64,000 nt of DNA from Flavobacteriaceae bacterium (GCA_024638165.1 JAHEKV010000002.1:89134-153133), one strand, 5' to 3'. Counted from the stretch's first letter, positions 28,522 to 36,963 are shown. Numbers and translations are program-made. The notes: generated by a model from the sequence alone, not told the origin.

Positions 28522-30219
28522 ATGCGGTGGTCCCAAAGAGACAAACCAGACTCGGCTTGGGTAGATGCGCTTCACGAAGCATTTAATCAAGATCCAACAA
28601 AGCCTTTAGATCGAAAGTTTTCTAGGTTACTAGTGAGTCGTGGCATAAAAACATATGCTGACGCCCTCACTTTTTTTAAACCAGAAATCGATCAGTTACA
28701 CGATCCTTTCTTAATGAAGGATATGGATCGTGCGGTGTCTCGCATCAAGCAGGGTGTTGCTGCCGGCGAACGAATCTTAATCTTTGGTGATTATGATGTA
28801 GATGGCACTACCGCAGTAGCTTTAGTTTACAGTTATCTTGAAAAGCAGGGGGTTGAGGTCTCGTATTACATTCCTGATCGATACCTAGAGGGCTACGGCC
28901 TTTCTTATCAGGGGATTCAATTCGCAAGTGATAATGACTTTTCTCTGATCATCGCCCTTGATTGTGGTATCAAGTCGATAGAAGAAGTCGATTTTGCCAA
29001 AAGCTTGGGAGTTGATATGGTGATTTGTGACCACCATACACCGGGAGATGTACTGCCTAATGCGGTTGCTATTTTAGACCCTAAGCGCCTAGATTGCTCC
29101 TACCCTTTCAAGGAACTTTGCGGATGTGGGGTTGGCTTTAAGCTTTTGCAAGCTATTGAGACAAGTGAAGGTAGAGGCCTCGAATTTTTGATGCCACTAA
29201 CCGATTTGGTGGCTGTTGCTATCGGCGCCGACGTTGTATCTGTGATGGGTGAAAATAGAGTATTAGCCCATTTGGGGCTTGAGGTAATCACCAAGAATCC
29301 TAGACCGGGGTTTAAAGCTTTGTTAGGCCAAGCGAAGCGAAATGTAGTTAGCTTAACAGATCTTAATTTTTCTTTAGCACCAAGAATAAATGCGGCAGGT
29401 CGCATGAAACAAGGCACTTATGCCGTGAGCTTAATGTTGACCGATAATTTGAGTACTTCCGAAAAGGAAGCTAAGGCCATTGAGCAGTTTAATATAGATC
29501 GTAGAAGTACAGATCAGTCGGTAAGTGAAGAAGCCCTTCAGCAAATTAGAGATCTCGGCGAAGAAGATCGCTGGAGTACCGTGGTGTACCATCCTGATTG
29601 GCACAAAGGAGTCATAGGTATTGTTGCCTCAAGACTCATTAGCACGTATTATCGACCAACACTTGTTTTTACAAAAAGCGGAGAGTATCTAGCCGCCTCA
29701 GCGAGATCGGTACAGGGATATGATATTTATTCAGCCATTGATGCATGTGCCGAACATTTAATACAGTTTGGCGGTCATGCCTATGCAGCCGGGTTAAGCC
29801 TCAAGGAATCTTCTTACCAAGATTTTAAAGAAGCCTTTGAAAAACAGGTGATGAAAACCCTAAAGCCTGAACACAAAGAGCCCGAGGTGATCTACGACTA
29901 CATAATCGAGCCTTCCTTTATTTCTCAAAGAAACTTTCGAATCCTGAATCGCTTTGAGCCTTTTGGCCCTGACAATCCAGAACCTATCTTTCGGTTAAAC
30001 GGGGTTCAACTTGAGGCGGTTCGATTGATTGGCTCAGAAGGCAAACATTTGAAGGCTCGCTGTTACGGTTTCGACCTTATTGGTTTTGGTTTTGGAGAAG
30101 CGATTGAGGGCACCAAGAGTAAAGTTGATCTTCTGGTAACTATTGGTGAAAATAACTGGAACGGTAAACGCCAATTGCAATTACAGCTAAAAGACCTTAG
30201 AGAATCTCAGGAAAACTAA
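28522..30219 (+). CDS. recJ: Single-stranded-DNA-specific exonuclease RecJ
   Basis: RecJ degrades single-stranded DNA 5' to 3' in recombination and mismatch repair. The DHH-family metal motifs are visible: GDYDVDGTTAV, IALDCGIKS, VICDHHTPGD and LCGCGVGFKL; the DHHA1 block (GHAYAAGLSLKE) and a C-terminal OB-like region follow. The length of 565 residues is standard. The 3' end overlaps lpxH by 23 bp on the opposite strand. Confidence 0.95.
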   Translation: MRWSQRDKPDSAWVDALHEAFNQDPTKPLDRKFSRLLVSRGIKTYADALTFFKPEIDQLHDPFLMKDMDRAVSRIKQGVAAGERILIFGDYDVDGTTAVALVYSYLEKQGVEVSYYIPDRYLEGYGLSYQGIQFASDNDFSLIIALDCGIKSIEEVDFAKSLGVDMVICDHHTPGDVLPNAVAILDPKRLDCSYPFKELCGCGVGFKLLQAIETSEGRGLEFLMPLTDLVAVAIGADVVSVMGENRVLAHLGLEVITKNPRPGFKALLGQAKRNVVSLTDLNFSLAPRINAAGRMKQGTYAVSLMLTDNLSTSEKEAKAIEQFNIDRRSTDQSVSEEALQQIRDLGEEDRWSTVVYHPDWHKGVIGIVASRLISTYYRPTLVFTKSGEYLAASARSVQGYDIYSAIDACAEHLIQFGGHAYAAGLSLKESSYQDFKEAFEKQVMKTLKPEHKEPEVIYDYIIEPSFISQRNFRILNRFEPFGPDNPEPIFRLNGVQLEAVRLIGSEGKHLKARCYGFDLIGFGFGEAIEGTKSKVDLLVTIGENNWNGKRQLQLQLKDLRESQEN

Positions 30220-30982
30220 CGTCTGAACGAAGACTTTTAAGGCTTAACGTTCCCTTTTCCATAACTGCGTAACTATCGTATCGTATCCAATCTCCGGTGT
30301 TGAAGTAAAAGGCACCATCATTTAGGTGTACTTTCATTGGATAATGGCGATGACCAAACAAGAAGTAATCGATAGAGTCCTGTTTAAGTTTTTCTTCGCA
30401 ATAAGCGATTAACCACTCATTTTCTCTTCCCTTAAATGTGACATCCTCGTCACCAGAGATGAGTTTGTTGTTAAGAGAGGCCGATCTGCCTAAACGTACT
30501 GCGAAATTGGGATGAAGTCTCGAAAAACACCATTTAGCTAAGGGGTTGGTGAATAGTTTTTTCATTCGTTTATACCCTTTATCGCCGGGCCCAAGGCCGT
30601 CTCCGTGACCGATGAAGCATCGTTTGCCTTGAATTTCAAAAAGCTGCGGCTCATGAAAGACAGGTATTTGAAGCTCTTTCTCGAAATAATCTCCCATCCA
30701 GAGATCGTGATTTCCCACAAAGAAATAAATCGTCATTCCTTTATCTCTTAATCGGGCTAATGTCCCTAATACTCGCGCAAACCCTTTAGGGACCACTTCT
30801 TTGTACTCATACCAGAAGTCAAATAGATCTCCTAGTAAGAATAATACATCGGTCTTGCCTTCAAGCTCTTCAAGCCACTGAACAAAGCGCAATTCTCTAT
30901 CGCGACTCGACGATTTGTCTGGCGCTCCGAAGTGTTGGTCACTTGCAAAATAGACCGGTAGCTTGCTCGTGATCTTATGCAT
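30197..30982 (-). CDS. lpxH: UDP-2,3-diacylglucosamine diphosphatase
   Basis: LpxH hydrolyses UDP-2,3-diacylglucosamine to lipid X in lipid A synthesis, on the inner face of the inner membrane. The calcineurin-like metallophosphatase motifs are in order: SDQHFGAP, GDLFDFWYEY, GNHDLW, GHGDGLGPGD and FGHRHYP. The 261-residue length fits. The gene starts 8 bp inside the enoyl-CoA hydratase-like gene. Other UDP-diacylglucosamine hydrolases exist, but the motifs fit LpxH. Confidence 0.9.
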   Translation of the reverse strand: MHKITSKLPVYFASDQHFGAPDKSSSRDRELRFVQWLEELEGKTDVLFLLGDLFDFWYEYKEVVPKGFARVLGTLARLRDKGMTIYFFVGNHDLWMGDYFEKELQIPVFHEPQLFEIQGKRCFIGHGDGLGPGDKGYKRMKKLFTNPLAKWCFSRLHPNFAVRLGRSASLNNKLISGDEDVTFKGRENEWLIAYCEEKLKQDSIDYFLFGHRHYPMKVHLNDGAFYFNTGDWIRYDSYAVMEKGTLSLKSLRSDVSFPEIL

Positions 30983-31739
30983 TGCGACGGTTTTTGAACG
31001 CGGTAAGAATCGAGCGAGCGTTTTCTGTAAGGGATAGTTTGCCCGATTCTTCGGCTCTCTTAAAAAGCAGCTCTTTGTAATGTTCGGTTCCTTCCCAAAG
31101 CGATTGCTTCAAAGCAGCTAATGCATCAGGACTATAACCAGAGAGCTGGGTTAGTTTTTCTTCAAGGGCTTTGTCTAGTTCTATTTCGCTAGAATATACC
31201 GATTGGTATAACTTATTTATTCGAGCCCATTCGAAATTCTTCCACTCATTCGGGTTCAGTGCGAATTCTGCCATGGCTCCAACTCCAATTTTTCGACTAA
31301 CTGCAGGTTCTATAACCAAAGGCGCAATACCAATGCCAATCTCAGAGAGTTTAATCGATGCTATTTCTGTAGCATAGCAGTAATCACAAGCGGCTATTAA
31401 CCCTACACCCCCTCCTACAGCCTTACCCTGAATGCGGCCAATTACTAGCGCTTTTGATCTTCGGATAGCTAAAATTACTTTGGCAAAGCCACTAAAAAAT
31501 GCTGTTGCTTGTTTCTGGTTTTCAAGAGCTAGTAACTCATCAAAATTTGCACCGGCACAGAAAACAGAAGAACCAATAGAGGATAGCACAATCGCACACA
31601 ATTGGGATTCGTTAGCCTTGTCGATGAGGTCGGCAAGCTTATTTAACATTTCGCTGGTCATGGCATTTTTTGATGGATGACCAAAGGTTATTCTGCCGAT
31701 ACGATTGTCTATACGTAACTCTAGGGTATAAGGATCCAT
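30975..31739 (-). CDS. Enoyl-CoA hydratase/isomerase family protein
   Basis: The crotonase fold is visible from the oxyanion segments SSVFCAGANFDELLAL and GRIQGKAVGGGVGLIAACDY, followed by KLSEIGIGIAPLVIEPAV. The second catalytic glutamate of true hydratases is not obvious, so isomerase, hydrolase or other activities are possible. The 254 residues fit the family. It overlaps lpxH by 8 bp; the metabolic role is unassigned. Confidence 0.85.
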   Translation of the reverse strand: MDPYTLELRIDNRIGRITFGHPSKNAMTSEMLNKLADLIDKANESQLCAIVLSSIGSSVFCAGANFDELLALENQKQATAFFSGFAKVILAIRRSKALVIGRIQGKAVGGGVGLIAACDYCYATEIASIKLSEIGIGIAPLVIEPAVSRKIGVGAMAEFALNPNEWKNFEWARINKLYQSVYSSEIELDKALEEKLTQLSGYSPDALAALKQSLWEGTEHYKELLFKRAEESGKLSLTENARSILTAFKNRRNA

Positions 31740-31758
31740 AAACCAAAGGTAAGATTAT

Positions 31759-32259
31759 CTATAAAAGCTTCTCGTAACAGTGAAACGGAAATGGACTTTT
31801 CTGCTCAAAGTATACATCACCAAGGCGTCTGTAACCTCGAGCTTCGTAGAGTTTATTATTGCGGAGATTTTTTGAAAAGGTGTCTAACCGAACCGATACC
31901 GCACCAAGCGCTTTAAGATGATTTTCAGCAAAGTTGAGAAGTGCTCTTGCCTGCCCTTTACCTTGATGTTTGGGGTGTATGCATAGGCGATGAAGATATC
32001 CATTTATGGAGTCTTTCGTTAGCCAATCAATCGGTTCGTAAACGTCGTCTTTCGTGGTCGATATCACAATTGCCCCAATGACTTCACTCTCAATTTCTAA
32101 GACAAAAAGTTCCTCATTAGAAAGGTCTTTTTCAAAGGCCTCAAGAGACGGATAGTTTTCATTCCACTGAAAAATTCCCATCTCACATAGATGCTTTGCA
32201 CAAGCCTGAGTGATTTGAATGATCTTCGAGAGATCTGTTTTAATAGCAGGCCGAATCAT
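31759..32259 (-). CDS. GNAT family N-acetyltransferase
   Basis: The acetyl-CoA loop is in IHPKHQGKGQARALLNF (about residues 94-110), with the usual preceding strand LHRLC and a C-terminal YEARGYRRLGDVYF. It has 166 residues. The substrate cannot be inferred. It ends 19 bp before the start of the enoyl-CoA hydratase-like gene on the same strand and may be in that operon. Confidence 0.85.
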   Translation of the reverse strand: MIRPAIKTDLSKIIQITQACAKHLCEMGIFQWNENYPSLEAFEKDLSNEELFVLEIESEVIGAIVISTTKDDVYEPIDWLTKDSINGYLHRLCIHPKHQGKGQARALLNFAENHLKALGAVSVRLDTFSKNLRNNKLYEARGYRRLGDVYFEQKSPFPFHCYEKLL

Positions 32260-32321
32260 AGGGAACTGTTTGGTATCCCAATTTAACGAAGCCTTAGCAA
32301 ATATTAATAGGCTTCAGATAT

Positions 32322-32329
32322 TATCTTTG
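32322..32329 (+). promoter_or_regulatory. Candidate -7 box for the plug-TPR gene
   Basis: TATCTTTG is an exact TAnnTTTG, 20 bp before ATG 32350. No TTG is at the -33 position. Confidence 0.45.
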
Positions 32330-32349
32330 ATAGATACAATTTGAAGTTC

Positions 32350-34047
32350 ATGAAAAAAGCGTTTTTACTTTTCTTTCTCATTCTTAGTAGTGGCTTACTT
32401 ACCGCACAACAAGTAGTGAAGGGAACGCTCAGTGATCAGTTTGCTGCGTTGCCCCTTGGCACCGTCGAGAATTTAACTCAAAAGACTAGTATTACAACAG
32501 ATAATCAAGGAGATTATGAGATTATGGCTAATATTGGCGATCGTCTTCAATTCTCTTTTCCTGGTAAGCGAAGTCTCGTTTTTATTGTTGAAGATGTTAC
32601 TCGAACGCTTAACGTTCAATTAGAAGACGAAATCACCGAACTGGATAACGTGGTGGTTACACGAAAAGGTCAGAAAACCTTAAAAGAACTTTATAAGGAA
32701 TACAATTCTAATCCAGCCATCGTAAAGACTGTCTTTGGATATTTAGATACCGAGGCTGCGAGCTATCAGATCAGAACCATGAATGAGAACAATATGGTTC
32801 AAGCGGGAGGAGACCTTGCAACCATGATACGAGGCCGATTTCCTGGAGTAAAAATTGCCAATGACGAACAAGGGATGCCACAGATTTTTTTGAGACAGAC
32901 TGCTAGTTTTAGGGCAATTCCGGCAGGCTATGATATCGACAACGTTTTATATGATACCTATCCTACATGGTTAGATGCCAACAGTATTTTTAGACTAGCA
33001 ATCATACCATCGCGATCAGCGAATACTAGATATGGGTCTTTTGGAGCTGGTGGAATGGTGATTATCAACACTCAGAATTCGAATATTCATCCGGTCGGAG
33101 AAGATGGAAAGCCCATTGATCTCGCACGCCTAGACGATAACCTTTTTAAATATGAGGTACTAGAAGATGACAATTTATACGACTCAAAGCAGTCTAAACT
33201 TATTCAGTCTTTCGACGATGGAGAGAACCTAATAGATTATCTATCTAGAACGGGATCTTCATTCTCTAATTATGACTGGATTTCAGTTGCCCAGAAAATG
33301 AATGACTTGAATCTGAGTCAGGAGCTTGCAGAGCTTCATCAAATCTATCTAGATAAGTATGGTGATCATGCACCTTCTTTAAAAGCTTATGGATATTGGC
33401 TTCATTCAATCGGAGACTTTAAAGCATCAATGACCTTTTTTCAGGCCGTCTTTAAGCTTCGACCTAACTATCTACAATCCTATCTAGATCTTGCAGACAC
33501 CTATGAGTCGCTAGGACAGTTAAAGAAGGCGTTATCGCTTTATGTTCGAGCAACTAATTTGGTGAATTCTGGGTTCATAGTAGCTCCTTCTGAAGAGGGT
33601 CTGTTGTATAATTTTGATCGCAGCTATGATTCGTTCTTGAAGCGAAATAAGGATGTCTTTGCAGACTTAGATTTTGAATGGGACTCAGAGGAGGCAGGCA
33701 CCGAGGTAACCTTGTATTTTGATGAAACTGAGACAGAGTTCGAACTCTTTTTTGTCAATCCAGAGAATCAATACTTCACTGAAAACTATAGCACTTGGGA
33801 GAATTTGGACCTCATTAATAATAACAAAGCCCTCGGCCTATCAAGTCTTGAATTCTTTATTGATCAAAACCTAAGAGGGGAGTGGAAGGTGTATTTGAAA
33901 TATCTCGGAAACAAAAAGCAAACCCCATCTTCTGTAAAGTTAATCGCTCGTTCGAAGTACCCGAACTCGGGTAAAACCCCATTAGTTTTGTTCAAAAAAC
34001 TAACAGCAGAAGATGAAATAGTACTTCTGGGAACTCTAACGAATTAG
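32350..34047 (+). CDS. Secreted chimera of carboxypeptidase-like/plug region with TPR repeats
   Basis: ATG 32350 (MKKAFLLFFLILSSGLLTAQ, a clean signal peptide) is preferred to TTG 32341. Residues ~22-105 look like the CarboxypepD_reg-like segment of TonB-linked receptors, including ELDNVVVTRKG, and residues ~135-245 look like the plug (LATMIRGRFPGVKI, FGAGGMVIINTQ). Instead of a beta-barrel there are TPR-like repeats (about 320-420, e.g. LQSYLDLADTYESLGQLKKA) and a C-terminal beta domain with WDSEEAGTEVTLYF and RGEWKVYLKYLG, like DUF2135. Total ~565 residues, too short for a barrel. Function unknown; perhaps a periplasmic partner of a TonB system. Confidence 0.75.
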   Translation: MKKAFLLFFLILSSGLLTAQQVVKGTLSDQFAALPLGTVENLTQKTSITTDNQGDYEIMANIGDRLQFSFPGKRSLVFIVEDVTRTLNVQLEDEITELDNVVVTRKGQKTLKELYKEYNSNPAIVKTVFGYLDTEAASYQIRTMNENNMVQAGGDLATMIRGRFPGVKIANDEQGMPQIFLRQTASFRAIPAGYDIDNVLYDTYPTWLDANSIFRLAIIPSRSANTRYGSFGAGGMVIINTQNSNIHPVGEDGKPIDLARLDDNLFKYEVLEDDNLYDSKQSKLIQSFDDGENLIDYLSRTGSSFSNYDWISVAQKMNDLNLSQELAELHQIYLDKYGDHAPSLKAYGYWLHSIGDFKASMTFFQAVFKLRPNYLQSYLDLADTYESLGQLKKALSLYVRATNLVNSGFIVAPSEEGLLYNFDRSYDSFLKRNKDVFADLDFEWDSEEAGTEVTLYFDETETEFELFFVNPENQYFTENYSTWENLDLINNNKALGLSSLEFFIDQNLRGEWKVYLKYLGNKKQTPSSVKLIARSKYPNSGKTPLVLFKKLTAEDEIVLLGTLTN

Positions 34048-34054
34048 TCTTTAG

Positions 34055-34501
34055 TTAGTTCTGTTTTTTGATCGTGGGAGAACTAGAGGAGCTGTTCGGC
34101 GAAACATATGGCCTGCTTGAGGAATTACTGAAGGACCTTCTCGGTTGGTACGAATCTTTTCTTTCTTGGTTAATAATTGATTGGTTTAACCCTCCGGTAA
34201 GGGTGCCTACCTCTCCATTCATGCTTCTTCGTGCCCATTCTTGTATTCGATAAAAATCTGATGGGGATCGAAGAGCGCCAGTTTCAAAAGAGTAATTAGA
34301 CCAGTACCAATTATTCCAGTACCAATTATTGTTGTAGTTATATCTCGGAAACTCACGTGACTTGAAAAACTCAAAGACATTTTGAGTTACAGTAATGGTG
34401 TCTCCAACGCTCGTAATTACTCGCATTGACTTCTTTTTCTGACCAAAACTATTGGTACTTACGAATAATAGAACGACGATAATAATAAACTTGAATCTCA
34501 C
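34055..34501 (-). CDS. Secreted hypothetical protein with Asn/Trp/Tyr-rich repeat
   Basis: The ORF track starts at ATG 34555, but that ATG lies inside the left arm of a perfect 12-bp terminator hairpin for the neighbouring gene. GTG 34501 (MRFKFIIIVVLLFVSTNSFGQ, a clean signal peptide) is therefore the better start, giving about 148 residues. The mature protein has a short WYW-rich repeat (NNNWYWNNWYWSN), a central helix and a Ser-rich, probably disordered tail. I recognise no family. It converges on the plug-TPR gene with a 7-bp gap. Confidence 0.55.
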   Translation of the reverse strand: MRFKFIIIVVLLFVSTNSFGQKKKSMRVITSVGDTITVTQNVFEFFKSREFPRYNYNNNWYWNNWYWSNYSFETGALRSPSDFYRIQEWARRSMNGEVGTLTGGLNQSIINQERKDSYQPRRSFSNSSSRPYVSPNSSSSSPTIKKQN

Positions 34502-34540
34502 TCCCTTAATATAATGATTATTAAAGGATTGATTTAAAAC

Positions 34541-34573
34541 AGAAAAAATGCTCATGATAAGATCATGAGCATT
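34541..34573 (-). terminator. Perfect 12-bp intrinsic terminator after the ABM-like gene
   Basis: AATGCTCATGAT (34547-34558) and ATCATGAGCATT (34562-34573) form a perfect stem with a 3-nt loop. Read on the minus strand, the stem is followed directly by TTTTTTCT, a good U-tract, 24 bp after the stop of the 34598-35293 gene. Confidence 0.85.
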
Positions 34574-34597
34574 GTATTAGTAAAAGCACCTTAGCGC

Positions 34598-35293
34598 TTA
34601 GTTTTTAGGCATCAAAACTCTTAAATGTTTCACTGCGTAGTCTTGAACCTCTTCGGTCTCGCCTCGCTCTTGAATGAGTTTAAGGAACTTTTCGTCTTTC
34701 TGAAGCTTATCATAAAGCATCATATGGTCTTCTTCGTTGAGTCCAGACACAGCCACCCAATGAGTAGCACCATTTGGTCTATTGATATCATAAGTTCCAA
34801 AACCTACCAAGCGATCGTTAAAATCTTTTTTGAACGAACTAACGATTTTGTCATGCCCTTTTTTGAAAGCCACCGGATTAGCGGGCTTAACATCCCAGAT
34901 ATGAACCAATTTCATGTCTGTGTTATCGGTAGGCTGCCAGCTTAAAATTCTTCCGTGGTGAACAGGCCCCCACTCCTCAATATAATTTCCCATTTTAGCC
35001 CAGAAAGCCTCTCCTTTATCTGGATTAATTGCGTTCTCTTCCATCATCTCTCCACCTAAAGGGTACATCCAAACTAATCGATGAGAATTCTCCTCAGTCG
35101 TTGAAGTTTCGATTGCTTCTAAAATAATAGCCCCTGCCTTAAGCTCGACTCCGTCAAAAAGTTTGTCGAAGTCTTCTAGAACTTTAGCCTCGCTAAAATC
35201 TTTAGCCTTCAATTCAATCACTGAAAAGGCCATTGTCTGTGCGTTAATTAAGCCTGTAACAAACAAGGCCATTGTTAGAACTGTGTTTTTCAT
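34598..35293 (-). CDS. Secreted protein, paralogue of the 35885-36574 product
   Basis: The 231-residue product has a signal peptide (MKNTVLTMALFVTGLINAQ) and looks like two alpha-beta repeats of dimeric alpha-beta barrel (ABM-like) type. It aligns end to end by eye with the divergent gene at 35885: GATHWVAVSG against EYTHFVWIGA near residue 175, FWAKMGNYIEEW against FGEKLGNFVSDV, and the final KHLRVLMPKN against LSIRVMDF. No catalytic residues are evident. It is the second gene after the NTF2-like lipoprotein (24-bp gap) and ends at a perfect terminator. Function unknown. Confidence 0.65.
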   Translation of the reverse strand: MKNTVLTMALFVTGLINAQTMAFSVIELKAKDFSEAKVLEDFDKLFDGVELKAGAIILEAIETSTTEENSHRLVWMYPLGGEMMEENAINPDKGEAFWAKMGNYIEEWGPVHHGRILSWQPTDNTDMKLVHIWDVKPANPVAFKKGHDKIVSSFKKDFNDRLVGFGTYDINRPNGATHWVAVSGLNEEDHMMLYDKLQKDEKFLKLIQERGETEEVQDYAVKHLRVLMPKN

Positions 35294-35317
35294 ACTATTT
35301 AAATTAAAAATGAATAA

Positions 35318-35809
35318 TTAGTTGTTTCCCCAATCAGCTCCAAATTGGCGAAGGGTTGTTACTTTATTTTGATCGTTGATAAACCATATGTTATAGAGAT
35401 GAAGCTTTTCAACAGAACCGTCTTTATAGAATCGATTTTCATTCTGAATAGTGTGTACGATTCTTACTCCTTGACCTTTGTTTGAAATTGGTAAGAATTG
35501 TAGGGGCGTAGTTTGCACTGAGTCGAACTGTCCCATCCACAGCCCAAGATCTTCATTTGCCATAATGATAGGCTCCTTCATGTTGTAAGGATAAAACGTA
35601 ATGGTGTCTCCCCATCGGTTTTGCACGCTTTGAAGGTCTAGGTTATTAAAATCGGCCATCATTCCTTTGATTAAGTCAACATCTTCTGCTTGACCTAACG
35701 AAAAAGAGTGGCCAGTCGGCACCCATTCTCCAGCTGAGTTTACAGCAGCCGGATTATTTTGATTACACGATAGTAGAGCAATCGAAAAGAGCATTAAATA
35801 AAATTTCAT
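35318..35809 (-). CDS. NTF2/SnoaL-like lipoprotein
   Basis: The ORF track start at 35878 is too far upstream; ATG 35809 gives a lipoprotein signal MKFYLMLFSIALLSCNQN with Cys15. The mature part (about residues 30-160) fits the NTF2-like/SnoaL layout (IKGMMADFNNLDLQSVQNRW, then VEKLHLYNIWFIND). Such domains often bind small hydrophobic ligands or act as isomerases, but no active-site residue is assigned. It is the first gene of a short minus operon and is divergent from its operon partner's paralogue. Confidence 0.65.
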   Translation of the reverse strand: MKFYLMLFSIALLSCNQNNPAAVNSAGEWVPTGHSFSLGQAEDVDLIKGMMADFNNLDLQSVQNRWGDTITFYPYNMKEPIIMANEDLGLWMGQFDSVQTTPLQFLPISNKGQGVRIVHTIQNENRFYKDGSVEKLHLYNIWFINDQNKVTTLRQFGADWGNN

Positions 35810-35884
35810 AATTATATGTATTTGGTTTGTTGCAATTAAAAATATAATATTATATTGAAGTATAACTATTAAACCCACTATAAA

Positions 35885-36574
35885 ATGAAAAAATTACTAG
35901 TACTCGCGGTTATGCTAGGCTTCTCTTCAGTTAGTGCTCAATATTGCGCATTCTACGATTTTGAAGCTAAAAACCCAGAAATGGTTGTTTCAACTTTAGA
36001 AGGAATGATGAAAACCGGATGGGGAGAAGGGATTCAAGGAACCAAATCCCTATTTATGTATCAATTCAATGGAACAAATCGCGCAACTCACTCGGTGCAA
36101 TTTTGCTTTCCTGACGAAAAAGCCTTTTCGCATTTTATGAGTTCTTTTGCTCAATCTGTCGACGCTCAACTTTTTGGAGAAAAACTAGGGAATTTTGTTT
36201 CTGATGTTTCTCAAACTTTGAATACTCCTGTTTGGTATAACGGAAAAGATTGGGCCAATGATAATGCCTTTATGCTTTATCAAATGAATGTCACTGATCC
36301 GTCAAAATATTTAAAAGAATTCAAAACTTACTCGCAGTTTATTGCAAAAAAACTTGGCTTTGATCAAAACTCTTTTGGGCTTGCCTATCCAATAATTGGT
36401 AAAACTGAGGAATACACTCATTTTGTATGGATTGGCGCTCCGGATGCTGAGGCAGCACTAAGCAGAACGAAACAAATGATGTCAGATCCATCTTTCGCTG
36501 AGTTTGCCAAAAAAGTATCAGGAGTTCGAACAATGGTAAATACTGTCTTATCAATAAGAGTGATGGACTTTTAA
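35885..36574 (+). CDS. Secreted protein, paralogue of the 34598-35293 product
   Basis: This 229-residue protein has a signal peptide (KKLLVLAVMLGFSSVSAQ) and the same two-repeat ABM-like layout as the 34598 product (see that entry for shared positions). Short, mostly hydrophobic strands alternate with charged helices. It is divergent from the NTF2-like lipoprotein across a 75-bp, very AT-rich spacer that probably holds both promoters. Function unknown; the divergent arrangement of paralogues around a ligand-binding-type lipoprotein suggests one small secreted system. Confidence 0.65.
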   Translation: MKKLLVLAVMLGFSSVSAQYCAFYDFEAKNPEMVVSTLEGMMKTGWGEGIQGTKSLFMYQFNGTNRATHSVQFCFPDEKAFSHFMSSFAQSVDAQLFGEKLGNFVSDVSQTLNTPVWYNGKDWANDNAFMLYQMNVTDPSKYLKEFKTYSQFIAKKLGFDQNSFGLAYPIIGKTEEYTHFVWIGAPDAEAALSRTKQMMSDPSFAEFAKKVSGVRTMVNTVLSIRVMDF

Positions 36575-36668
36575 CTTAGGTGAGGTGGAGGAATTAAAAC
36601 TGACTTGAGATAATTGAAGAACTAGCACATCTCCTATCACCCATTTTCACTATCTTGCCCCCTCTTTT

Positions 36669-36742
36669 GGGGGATTAGCTCAGTTGGCTAGAGCGCTTGC
36701 CTGGCAGGCAAGAGGCCACCGGTTCGAATCCGGTATTCTCCA
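36669..36742 (+). tRNA. tRNA-Ala (anticodon GGC)
   Basis: The cloverleaf folds cleanly: acceptor GGGGGAT/ATTCTCC, D-arm GCTC/GAGC, anticodon arm CTTGC-CTGGCAG-GCAAG, and T-arm ACCGG-TTCGAAT-CCGGT. The anticodon is GGC, and position 3-70 is G:U, the alanine identity pair. The CCA end is not encoded; the discriminator is A at 36742. The 5' flank CCCCCTCTTTT can pair with the GGGGG of the acceptor strand (see findings). Confidence 0.95.
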
Positions 36743-36760
36743 CTTAAAGCACCATCAAAT

Positions 36761-36787
36761 ACGGCTCAATTTGGGCCGTGTTTTTTG
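36761..36787 (+). terminator. Intrinsic terminator after tRNA-Ala
   Basis: ACGGCTC and GGGCCGT form a 7-bp stem (one G:U pair) around AATTT, followed by GTTTTTTG. It lies 18 bp after the tRNA and separates it from the arginine operon, so the operon needs its own promoter. Confidence 0.8.
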
Positions 36788-36929
36788 TTTGAAAAGGTTG
36801 CGCTAATTGGTTGCTTTCTCAATCTCTTTGAGCAAAAAAATGTAATCGTATGAAAGCGCAAAATCTGGTAACTCCCTCAGCCACAATTTCTTCACAAAGC
36901 ACTTTTTTTGTTAAAAATTCAACAAAACA

Positions 36930-36959
36930 TTGTGTGACTCACATAAAAGAGTAGTTTTA
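36930..36959 (+). promoter_or_regulatory. Candidate promoter of the arginine operon leader
   Basis: TTG at 36930-36932 and TAGTTTTA at 36952-36959 are separated by exactly 19 bp, matching the Bacteroidota TTG-N19-TAnnTTTG layout with one changed final base. The start point would be only about 5 bp upstream of, or at, the leader GTG (36964), so the leader might be translated from a very short or leaderless 5' end. The alternative box near 36930 is less convincing. Confidence 0.45.
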
Positions 36960-36963
36960 TCCC

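Noticed and set aside
36850-36954. A 34-codon ORF in the same frame as the Arg leader, ending just before it
   Set aside because: No biased codon content, no related function and no promoter arrangement; probably chance in the upstream spacer.
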